41,059 bases of DNA from Flavobacteriaceae bacterium CG2_30_34_30 (GTDB lineage Bacteria; Bacteroidota; Bacteroidia; Flavobacteriales; Flavobacteriaceae): NCBI GenBank assembly GCA_001873105.1, contig MNYN01000037.1, forward strand, positions 1 to 41,059, in the 5' to 3' direction. The notes beneath the pieces are model-generated. The model was not told the DNA's origin, made no database searches, and saw only the letters and a list, made by a program, of their open reading frames with translations. Every line of letters starts with the position of its first letter. Within the stretch, counting starts at the first letter, position 1. The position numbers and the translations under genes were made by a program. This document shows positions 1 to 6,650 of the stretch, in pieces.

Positions 1-206
1 TATCCATAAAGGAACAAACGCAATAAATCAGAGGGGTGATAAGCGGGACGGCCATTTTCGATAAAATCCATTTTAAACCCAAAGTCTGAAAGGGTCAAAC
101 TTCCAACAAACAAATCAATGAGTCGTATTTCGTTGTCTTGATCTATAGCCTGATCTAAAGAAAACATCTCGATTTGGTTGCGGTCTTTACCTGTAATAAA
201 TTTCAT
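1..206 (-). mobile_element. IS1182-family transposase, N-terminal part, cut by window edge
   Basis: Reading the minus strand from an ATG at 206 gives 68 codons open to the window edge. The protein starts MKFITGKDRNQIEMFSLDQA and continues to GRPAYHPSDLLRLFLYG. The GRPAYHPSDLL segment is the hallmark N-terminal (DUF772-type) region of IS1182-family transposases; the DDE catalytic core would lie outside the window. The roughly 95 bases between the start codon and the aat fragment at 302 would then be the element's left end, but I could not define the terminal inverted repeat or a target duplication because the other end is missing. Family assignment is strong; whether the element is complete cannot be judged. 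Confidence 0.85.
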
Positions 207-301
207 ATAACTTGCTGTTTTTCAATATCATGAAATTACAAAATTATCACCAAATAAACAAATAAAAAAGAGAAATAATGGATGAAATGGAGGGATGGTT
301 T

Positions 302-544
302 TTAGACAGTTTGACGTTTTGCAGTAGGCTTTTTAGAGACTTTAAAGTTTTTCAAAAACAAAACCATCCTTGGGTTAGGACTCCACCAAAGTATGGGCTG
401 TCCTTCGCTATACCAACGAAATATAGCGGAATGGTAAGCTAAAAGAAGTCGTTCTGATGTTAAAGTGCCCCCAATTGCTAAAAGCCCATCATCAGCAGCA
501 AAGGAAACATCAGGAAAGGGTGAATTTTTATTAATATAAACCAT
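302..544 (-). pseudogene. aat: Leucyl/phenylalanyl-tRNA-protein transferase, truncated N-terminal fragment
   Basis: Aat attaches Leu or Phe from aminoacyl-tRNA to N-terminal Lys/Arg of proteins, feeding the ClpS/ClpAP N-degron pathway. The 80-residue reading frame shows the family's N-terminal signature: [17 protein letters not shown], then [22 protein letters not shown] and [13 protein letters not shown]. Full-length Aat is about 200-235 residues, so the catalytic GNAT-like domain is absent. Homology fades after FKVSK near residue 70 and the frame stops at 302, directly beside the IS1182-type element, so the element most likely inserted about 10-30 bases upstream of the stop. The start is six bases beyond the atoE stop, suggesting an atoE-aat transcript. 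The remnant is unlikely to be active. Confidence 0.85.
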
Positions 545-550
545 ATTCCT

Positions 551-1924
551 TTAGAAAAGTAGCAAGCCTAAAAGAAAAACACAACTTCCTACAAGCATTA
601 AAATAATCGTGTAAGGCAAAATTTCTTTTGCTTTTAGTTTCGTAATTGCTAAAAGTGGCAGTGCCCAAAATGGTTGTAACATATTCGTAATTTGATCGCC
701 ATAAGAAAGAGCCATAACCATTTTTGGCAAAGGCACTCCCAGTTGCAAAGCAGATTCAATAACTATTGGACCTTGTAATGCCCATTGACCACCACCACTA
801 GGAACAAAAATATTCACCAAACCGGCGCTAAAGAAAGTAAAAATCGGAAGAGTAACTTCATTTGAAACACTTATAAAGGCATTACTTATCATAAGAACCA
901 TACCGGCATCTTTCATAATACCCATAATGCCAAAATACAATGGAAATTGAATTAAAATTCCAGAAACTCCGGAAATAGCTTCCCCTAAAGCGTTAGCAAA
1001 ACTACTAAAACTCCCGTGTAAAATAATACCCAATCCTAACATAAAAAAATTAAGCATATTAGGGGTAATTACTAGTTTAGCTAAGGTGTCAAAATATTGC
1101 ACAAAAAAGGCAACTAAAATAAGTACTCCAAAACTGATAGCAGCTATTTTTGAATTTTCAATGTGTTTTGAGGAAACAGATTCTTCAAACTCTGAGGACT
1201 CTACTTTTTTAAGAAAATGAATTGGTTTTGCATCTGACTTCTTGGCTAAAAAGTATAAGGTTATTGGAATCACTAGGAGTAAAACTCCAAAAATAGTTAG
1301 ATTCCACCAACTCAAAACAGTTTCGCTAGTGGCTATAAAGTCGGGGATTTGTGCGGCCATTTCCTTTGAAGTAATGCCTTGCATTAATGCTTGCAGATGT
1401 CCTGTTTCAGCGACTTTTAATGGAGCAGACCCACTAATGCCACCATGCCATATCATTAAACCAACATAACCTGATGCTCCAACTAGGGGATAATTTATAG
1501 AAAAACCTCTCCTTAAAGATGCTTCAGCAACCTTTCGTGCCATAATTGCTCCAAAAATAAGTCCTAATCCCCAATTAAAAAAAGCAACAAGCATGGTGGT
1601 AATACTTACTAGAATTACTGCACTGGTTGTTGAATGAACAAAACTAGTAATACGATCAGTTAATGCGCTCATCGGTTTGCTTAGAACCAAAATGTGTCCT
1701 AAAACTAAAATAAGCATCATTTGATACCCAAAAACCAATAGGGCACTGTTCCAGATGCCCTTTTCCCAAAATTTTAGTATAGAAACAATATGGCTTTCAT
1801 CGGTAGTGTTTTTGGTAAAAAATAAACCCAAAACAATAGTAAACAAAGTAAGAAATACGGCAATCACAAAAGGGGAAGGCACGTATTTTTCAAATGCTTT
1901 TTCTAATGTTTTGGTGAAAGCCAT
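551..1924 (-). CDS. atoE: Short-chain fatty acid transporter, AtoE family
   Basis: A 457-residue polytopic inner-membrane protein. It matches the AtoE/TIGR00366 short-chain fatty acid permease family: N-terminal FEKYVPSPFVIAVFLTLFT, the conserved WGLGLIFGAIMARKVAEA, LVGASGYVGLMIWHGGISGSAPL, then VPSGGGQWALQGPIV and MALSYGDQITNMLQPFWALP near the C-terminus. Length is typical and about a dozen hydrophobic segments are visible. Family members are thought to move acetoacetate, butyrate or similar acids by proton symport; the exact substrate cannot be read here. No ato catabolic genes are nearby. A small hairpin at 1942-1960 separates it from the DUF3127 gene upstream, leaving little room for its own promoter, so it may be expressed by read-through. 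Confidence 0.88.
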   Translation of the reverse strand: MAFTKTLEKAFEKYVPSPFVIAVFLTLFTIVLGLFFTKNTTDESHIVSILKFWEKGIWNSALLVFGYQMMLILVLGHILVLSKPMSALTDRITSFVHSTTSAVILVSITTMLVAFFNWGLGLIFGAIMARKVAEASLRRGFSINYPLVGASGYVGLMIWHGGISGSAPLKVAETGHLQALMQGITSKEMAAQIPDFIATSETVLSWWNLTIFGVLLLVIPITLYFLAKKSDAKPIHFLKKVESSEFEESVSSKHIENSKIAAISFGVLILVAFFVQYFDTLAKLVITPNMLNFFMLGLGIILHGSFSSFANALGEAISGVSGILIQFPLYFGIMGIMKDAGMVLMISNAFISVSNEVTLPIFTFFSAGLVNIFVPSGGGQWALQGPIVIESALQLGVPLPKMVMALSYGDQITNMLQPFWALPLLAITKLKAKEILPYTIILMLVGSCVFLLGLLLF

Positions 1925-1935
1925 TAGTTATGAAT

Positions 1936-1960
1936 AAAAAAACACATAAAAATCATGTGT
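1936..1960 (-). terminator. Weak intrinsic terminator after the DUF3127 gene
   Basis: On the minus strand a 6-bp stem (ACACAT with ATGTGT, arms 1955-1960 and 1942-1947) with a 7-base loop is followed by a run of seven T. The stem is short and AT-rich, so termination is probably partial. Confidence 0.45.
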
Positions 1961-1976
1961 AATAATAGGTTCTGTT

Positions 1977-2354
1977 TTAGAAAGGCAAATCGTCGTGTTC
2001 TTCCTCGTTTAAATCATTTGCAGGCTCAAAAGCATCAGCAGGAGGCACCGGAGGCATGTTTGTTGGAGCTGCGGCAGTGTCTAATTTTTCTATGCGCCAT
2101 CCTTGAATAGAATTAAAATATTTCGCTTCTCCTTGTGGGTTGATCCATTCTCTTCCTTTAAGGTTGATGCTAATTTTTACTTGTTGGCCAGGCTGAAAGG
2201 TGTTCAATAAATCGGTTTTGTCCTGCACAAATTCCACCATAATATCTTGTGGATATTGCTCTTCTGTAGTTATTACTACTTCTCTCTTTCGAAAACCGTT
2301 GGATCCGAATGTTTGCGTTTCTCCTACTAATTTAATTTTTCCTTGAATTTCCAT
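1977..2354 (-). CDS. DUF3127 protein, OB-fold/SSB-like with DDLPF tail
   Basis: Recognised as DUF3127 from MEIQGKIKLVGETQTFGSNGF at the start and the core EEQYPQDIMVEFVQDKTDLL followed by VKISINLKGREW. The start at 2354 (125 aa) fits the family; a longer reading from 2405 would add 17 residues inside the preceding gene and is unlikely. The small beta-rich domain (1-90) looks like an OB fold, followed by a Pro/Ala linker and an acidic tail ending EEEHDDLPF. That ending is the classical SSB C-terminal peptide that docks RecO, PriA, exonuclease I and other partners. A role in single-stranded DNA or RNA binding is therefore plausible but not established. It sits four bases after the flavin reductase stop, implying one transcript. 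Confidence 0.82.
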   Translation of the reverse strand: MEIQGKIKLVGETQTFGSNGFRKREVVITTEEQYPQDIMVEFVQDKTDLLNTFQPGQQVKISINLKGREWINPQGEAKYFNSIQGWRIEKLDTAAAPTNMPPVPPADAFEPANDLNEEEHDDLPF

Positions 2355-2358
2355 AATG

Positions 2359-3234
2359 TTAAATTTTTGCAAGCAATACTTTCCATGCAGAAAGCACATC
2401 GCCATTGGTTAAATATTTCTGAGCTAATGTATGTTTTTTTTCTATTTCAAATGTACTTATTGTTTTTCTGACTTCCATGTTTTTAGAAACAAATACAGCA
2501 ACTTCTTCTTCTGTTGGTAAGCTTTCTATATTACCTAACTTGCCCAAGTCATTTCCTGTAAGTACTTTACTAGTTTTAATTTCTTCAGAAATTTGATCAA
2601 CCCCAATACCTAGAGTGGATAAAGGTTTTGGAACTTCAAACATTCCCATATTGGATCGAGAATACCAATTACCACCCATTCTGGCAACGGTATCTATTTT
2701 ATGCTGGTCTATGACGCCATTTTTGTCAAGAATTTCCTCTTTTATATGAATACGTAATACTTCACAAATCACTAGATTTCCTGCACCACCTTCTTTTCCA
2801 AGTATAACTACTTCTTTTACTTTGCATTCAAACTGCACGGGACTTTCTAATACACGTGGTGGTTTTACAACCTCTGAAGCAATAGGTGTTAATCCAGATT
2901 TTATAAATTCATTAACTCCCTTTGGATACTCTGTAGAAGCTAGCGACATTTGCTGTACCATATCAAAATTAACAATGTTAATAACTACCTCTTTAACTTT
3001 TAAAACATTATCAAAAGTATGTTTTGTAGTATTATCACGACCTCTTCGTGCCGGCGAAAAAATAAGAATAGGCGGGTTGGCACTAAACACATTAAAAAAA
3101 CTAAATGGCGCTAAATTTATATCACCATTTTCATCGACTGTACTTGCAAAGGCTATTGGTCTGGGACTAACAGCACCTAGTAAATAACCATGTAGTCTTC
3201 CTGTGGAAATATCTTTAGGAGAAATGCTAATCAT
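2359..3234 (-). CDS. Flavin reductase family protein (FMN-binding split barrel)
   Basis: A 291-residue protein of the flavin reductase-like/DIM6-NTAB family, which binds FMN or reduces flavin with NAD(P)H. The diagnostic N-terminal segment is LLGAVSPRPIAFASTVDENG followed by NLAPFSFFNVFSANPPIL (residues about 19-58), including the PRPI..S and N.AP.S motifs around the FMN phosphate. Residues 60-205 continue the split barrel; the last 70 residues are a helical extension common in Bacteroidota members. It is soluble, with no signal peptide. Its stop lies four bases before the DUF3127 ATG, so they form a two-gene transcript, divergent from the histidine kinase. The physiological substrate is unknown. 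Confidence 0.87.
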   Translation of the reverse strand: MISISPKDISTGRLHGYLLGAVSPRPIAFASTVDENGDINLAPFSFFNVFSANPPILIFSPARRGRDNTTKHTFDNVLKVKEVVINIVNFDMVQQMSLASTEYPKGVNEFIKSGLTPIASEVVKPPRVLESPVQFECKVKEVVILGKEGGAGNLVICEVLRIHIKEEILDKNGVIDQHKIDTVARMGGNWYSRSNMGMFEVPKPLSTLGIGVDQISEEIKTSKVLTGNDLGKLGNIESLPTEEEVAVFVSKNMEVRKTISTFEIEKKHTLAQKYLTNGDVLSAWKVLLAKI

Positions 3235-3341
3235 AGTTGCAAATGTAACGAAAGTGTAAAGGAATCAAAAATTTGAACATACAATTATATTAACATATTT
3301 GAGTTATATTTATTGTCATTTTAAAAGTTAACTATCTTTTT

Positions 3342-4520
3342 ATGCCAAATGAAAAAAATTACTTTCGGTTCATATTTTCTTTCTTATCTATTGTTACTGT
3401 AGGAATTATTTTATGGAACACCTACTTTTTTTTTAACCAACTTAAAGACAACGAAAGAAATAAGATGGAAATTTGGGCATCTGCTTTTGAGGAGCTGCTT
3501 CAAGAAGAAAATTTAGAAAACAACCTTAGCCAACTTCCTTTAAATGTTATAAAAAGCAACACCACAACACCGATGATTTTGTATAGTTATGGTGAAGAAA
3601 ATACGTTAGATACCGATTGGACGCTTAAATATGACATTAGAAATATTGATGAAGAAAAGGTAAAAACGGAAGAACAAACCCAAGCTCTTATTGAAAAATT
3701 TAAAAACCAATATACCCCTATAGATGTTTCGTATAAAGGGGAAATATTTTCTACTATTTATTACGGAAACTCTAGTATTATTAACAAACTTAAATATTAT
3801 CCTGCTGCAATTATGCTTATCATATTGCTCTTTGTAGCTCTTGTTTATTTTTTCTTTAAAACCAGAAAAGCCTCCGAACAAAATAAATTATGGGCAGGTA
3901 TGGCTAAAGAAACCGCACATCAAATAGGCACTCCCTTATCTTCTTTAATAGGCTGGACAGAAATTCTTCGCTCTGAACATCTAAATCCGGAATATATTAG
4001 TGAGATTGAAAAAGATATTTTCAGACTCCAAACCATTACGGACCGATTTTCAAAAGTAGGCTCTATGCCTGATTTGACGAAAAAAGATGTGGTTGCTGAA
4101 ACCATAAAATCCTTTGATTACTTAAAAGCTAGAAGTTCAAAACTGATTGAATTTGAATTGCAAATTCCGGATGACCCTATTTACGTGTCTTTAAACAAAC
4201 AGCTTTACAGTTGGGCAATTGAGAATTTAGTAAAAAATGCAATTGATGCCATGAAAGGAAAAGGAAAGATCATCATTCGATTAGAAAAAAACACAAAATT
4301 TGTCCATATTTTAGTTTCAGACACCGGAAAAGGTATTCCAAAAGGAGATTTTAATAAAATATTTAAACCCGGTTTTACCACAAAAAAAAGAGGATGGGGT
4401 CTTGGATTGTCCTTAACTAGAAGAATTATTGAAGATTACCATCAAGGGAAAATAAAAGTAAAACAATCAGAAATTGGGACAGGAACAATCTTTCAAATTT
4501 CGTTGAAATTACTGGAATAA
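3342..4520 (+). CDS. Membrane sensor histidine kinase
   Basis: A 392-residue two-component sensor. Membrane segments lie at about residues 8-30 and 153-172, bracketing a roughly 120-residue periplasmic sensing region with no recognised fold. The cytoplasmic part has an H box with phosphoacceptor His193 (KETAHQIGTPLSSL), an N box (NLVKNAIDAM, Asn295/Asn299), a G1 box (SDTGKGI, from Asp327), an F box (FKPGFTTK) and a G2 box (GWGLGLSL, 351-358), so autophosphorylation should be intact. No HAMP or PAS domain is apparent and no response regulator gene is adjacent, making it an orphan kinase here. Its last 28 bases overlap the convergent thioesterase gene. The signal is unknown. Confidence 0.9.
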   Translation: MPNEKNYFRFIFSFLSIVTVGIILWNTYFFFNQLKDNERNKMEIWASAFEELLQEENLENNLSQLPLNVIKSNTTTPMILYSYGEENTLDTDWTLKYDIRNIDEEKVKTEEQTQALIEKFKNQYTPIDVSYKGEIFSTIYYGNSSIINKLKYYPAAIMLIILLFVALVYFFFKTRKASEQNKLWAGMAKETAHQIGTPLSSLIGWTEILRSEHLNPEYISEIEKDIFRLQTITDRFSKVGSMPDLTKKDVVAETIKSFDYLKARSSKLIEFELQIPDDPIYVSLNKQLYSWAIENLVKNAIDAMKGKGKIIIRLEKNTKFVHILVSDTGKGIPKGDFNKIFKPGFTTKKRGWGLGLSLTRRIIEDYHQGKIKVKQSEIGTGTIFQISLKLLE

Positions 4521-4912
4521 TTTTCCATAAATGCTCTAATTTCCTGAGGGACAGCAAAAGTTTTTTGGGTGTTAAAATCAAAACAAACCGCTACATCTTT
4601 AGCTTGAACAAAAACAACTCCTTCGGCATTTAATATAATATGCTCTATGGCAAAACTGGAATTTTTAATATAGGCAACTCTGGATTTTATAAGAATAGTT
4701 CCGGGATAAAAAATAGATTTTTTAAAGTTGCAAGTTGTAGAGACTAACATAGGTCCTCTGTTGGTTTTTTTATAACTTTCATACAAACCGGAAAGTTCCC
4801 AAAAATTTACTCTTGCAGTTTGTAGATAACGAATAATGCTTACATTATTTACGTGTTCATAAACGTCTAAATCACTCCAGTCTATTTTAATAGTAACCTC
4901 TAAATGTTTCAC
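4493..4912 (-). CDS. Acyl-CoA thioesterase, 4HBT hotdog fold (YbgC/FadM type)
   Basis: A 139-residue single hotdog domain that would hydrolyse acyl-CoA thioesters in the cytoplasm. The motif IDWSDLDVYEHVNNVSIIRY places the catalytic Asp at about 16 and the HVNN helix start at 20-23, as in 4-hydroxybenzoyl-CoA thioesterase, YbgC and FadM relatives. The start is GTG at 4912, within a TAGTG stop-start overlap with the HIT gene, so translation is probably coupled. The 3' end runs 28 bases into the convergent histidine kinase gene. Chain-length preference cannot be inferred. Confidence 0.88.
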   Translation of the reverse strand: MKHLEVTIKIDWSDLDVYEHVNNVSIIRYLQTARVNFWELSGLYESYKKTNRGPMLVSTTCNFKKSIFYPGTILIKSRVAYIKNSSFAIEHIILNAEGVVFVQAKDVAVCFDFNTQKTFAVPQEIRAFMENYSSNFNEI

Positions 4913-5301
4913 TAAAGTTGTGCTTTAATTTGGTTTGCCAAAGTAGAAAACTCTTCCGGACTAAGCGTTACTTTTTTTGAAAAATCCATATCGCTCATCT
5001 TGTTTAAAGGAATTAGATGTACGTGCACATGTGGCACTTCTAAACCAATTACAGCAACCCCTATTCGTTTACAAGGCACTACTTTTTCAATAGCAATGGC
5101 AACTTTTCTTGAAAATTGCATCAAGCCATTATAGGTGCCTTCATCCAGATCAAAAAGTTTGTTGACTTCTTTTTTAGGAACACATAAAGTATGTCCTTTT
5201 GTATTTGGGTTTATATCCAGAAAGGCTATAAAATTTGAATCCTCTGCAATTTTGTATGCGGGTATTTCTCCTTGAATTATTTTTGTAAATATAGTTGGCA
5301 T
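4912..5301 (-). CDS. HIT family nucleotide hydrolase/transferase
   Basis: A 129-residue protein with the histidine-triad motif HVHVHLIPL at residues 91-99, where the middle His forms the transient nucleotidyl intermediate. The N-terminal TIFTKIIQGEIPAYKIAED and FLDINPNTKGHTLCVPKKE segments are typical of the HinT/Hit branch, which cleaves adenosine phosphoramidates and dinucleotides. Length and start (ATG at 5301) fit the family. It follows greA, an arrangement common in Bacteroidota, and shares one base with the downstream thioesterase start. Confidence 0.92.
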   Translation of the reverse strand: MPTIFTKIIQGEIPAYKIAEDSNFIAFLDINPNTKGHTLCVPKKEVNKLFDLDEGTYNGLMQFSRKVAIAIEKVVPCKRIGVAVIGLEVPHVHVHLIPLNKMSDMDFSKKVTLSPEEFSTLANQIKAQL

Positions 5302-5349
5302 TTGACGTTGTTTTTCTTAAAACATAAAATTACAAAAAATAAAAAGGAA

Positions 5350-5395
5350 AAAAGCGAAAAGTTTAAAATGCGCATTTGTTATTGCATTTTAAACT
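5350..5395 (-). terminator. Intrinsic terminator between greA and the HIT gene
   Basis: Arms 5360-5371 and 5384-5395 form a perfect 12-bp stem (AGTTTAAAATGC with its complement) around a 12-base loop. Transcribed leftward from greA it is followed by a T-rich stretch. The stem is AT-rich, so some read-through into the HIT gene is likely. Confidence 0.65.
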
Positions 5396-5425
5396 TGCCG
5401 CCTTTCACTTCTTACTACTTAAAAA

Positions 5426-5902
5426 TTAATCTCTTGATATTTCTAATATTTCAAATTTTACGGTTCCATTAGGCACTTGTATTTCTGCTGTATCGCCTAC
5501 TTTTTTTCCAAGTAGTCCTTTTCCAATAGGAGAGTCAACAGATATTCTGCCGGCTTTTAAATCTGCTTCACTTTGAGCCACCAGTTTATAGGTCATTTCC
5601 ATGCCATTGGTTGGGTTTTTTAATTTTACTACGGAATGCACTAACACTTTAGAAAAATCTAATTGTGACTCATCAATAAGTCTTGCATTGGAAAGCACTT
5701 CTTCCATCTTAGAAATACGCATCTCTAACATGCCTTGTGCTTCTTTTGCTGCGTCATATTCAGCATTTTCCGAAAGATCTCCTTTATCTCTTGCCTCGGC
5801 AATTGCCTGCGAGGCTTTAGGGCGCTCTACGTCTCTAAGATAATCTAACTCATCTCTCAATTTTTTTAGCCCATCTGCGGTGTAATAAGATACTTTACTC
5901 AT
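5426..5902 (-). CDS. greA: Transcription elongation factor GreA
   Basis: A 158-residue protein of normal GreA length. GreA inserts its coiled coil into the RNA polymerase secondary channel and stimulates cleavage of backtracked RNA. The antiparallel coiled coil covers residues 1-75 and carries the tip sequence DKGDLSENAEYDAAKEAQ with Asp42 and Glu45, which hold the catalytic magnesium. The C-terminal FKBP-like domain runs from about 80 to 158 and includes DSPIGKGLLGKKVGD. A TAnnTTTG box and a 9-bp leader hairpin lie upstream, which could serve autoregulation. Confidence 0.96.
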   Translation of the reverse strand: MSKVSYYTADGLKKLRDELDYLRDVERPKASQAIAEARDKGDLSENAEYDAAKEAQGMLEMRISKMEEVLSNARLIDESQLDFSKVLVHSVVKLKNPTNGMEMTYKLVAQSEADLKAGRISVDSPIGKGLLGKKVGDTAEIQVPNGTVKFEILEISRD

Positions 5903-5926
5903 AACTTCATCGTTTATATAAATAGA

Positions 5927-5965
5927 AAGAATCCCATTCGAGACGGGATTCTTGATTCAAAGATA
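5927..5965 (-). promoter_or_regulatory. greA promoter -7 box and 5'-leader hairpin
   Basis: The minus strand carries TATCTTTG at 5958-5965, a Bacteroidota -7 box, about 56 bases before the greA ATG; no clear -33 TTG was found. The predicted transcript would begin near 5951 and almost immediately fold a perfect 9-bp hairpin (arms 5945-5953 and 5927-5935, AAGAATCCC with GGGATTCTT), followed by a U-rich stretch. Confidence 0.5.
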
Positions 5966-6176
5966 CTAAAAAAAATAGGATACACCATAACTTATGCAGA
6001 ATCTATATAAATAGGTAGCAAATACGCAATTTTAAAAGTTTACTATTCTATTTCTCAGAAAAGGCTTAAACAAAACAAAAAGGGATTTCTTTGAATTGAA
6101 TTTATCAGTTACAAAAAATTTTGCTTTATAAAAGAACACTTTTTTGTCGTAAATTGCTCTCCTTAATAAATTTTTT

Positions 6177-6611
6177 ATGAAAAATAACAGCCTCGCATTT
6201 CTTTTAGCAATAGTACTTATTTCTTGTTCAAAAAATGATACCATAAACCGGAACAATCCTTTTTTAATTAATCCTTTAGTGGATTTGCAATTAAACTTGA
6301 GCTTGCCGGAATTCAATCAGCTCAACTTTCCGGGAAGTAGTATTATAATTAACGCGCAAGGCATTAAAGGCATAGTGGTGTATAATATTGACAATACACA
6401 ATACACCGCATTTGAACTTTCTGACCCCAATCATGCACCAAACGATTGCTCAAGAATGGAAATAAGTGGCATTGAAGCTTCTTGTCCTTGTACTACAGAT
6501 TCTAATACTTACAATATAATAACCGGACAACACCGCGTTGATCCTAATTTATTTCCGATGCAACGTTATAACGCCGTGCGCACAGGAAATGTTATTAGAA
6601 TAAGCAATTAA
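6177..6611 (+). CDS. Rieske-like lipoprotein with altered cluster ligands
   Basis: A 144-residue lipoprotein: hydrophobic signal at residues 5-16 and lipobox LISC with Cys17. The rest resembles the small Rieske-fold 'ferredoxin subunit' proteins of Bacteroidota: a hydrophobic strand (GIKGIVVYNI), AFELSDPNHAPNDCSRMEIS, then SCPCTTDSNTYNIITG. Rieske proteins bind [2Fe-2S] through CxH and CxxH. Here the first site reads DPNH and the second CPCT, so the canonical Cys/His set is not preserved, although Cys91, Cys103, Cys105 and His86 remain. It is probably exported and membrane-anchored, with structural rather than redox use, but function is unknown. It stands alone between greA and the TonB receptor gene. 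Confidence 0.6.
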   Translation: MKNNSLAFLLAIVLISCSKNDTINRNNPFLINPLVDLQLNLSLPEFNQLNFPGSSIIINAQGIKGIVVYNIDNTQYTAFELSDPNHAPNDCSRMEISGIEASCPCTTDSNTYNIITGQHRVDPNLFPMQRYNAVRTGNVIRISN

Positions 6612-6650
6612 AAATGTGTCTAGCCTAAATTATAAGGCGGCATTATAAGA

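Noticed and set aside
6032-6316. 94-codon minus-strand frame across the Rieske-like gene start
   Set aside because: Lys/Phe-rich shadow of a plus-strand gene with a clear lipoprotein signal; no independent evidence of coding.
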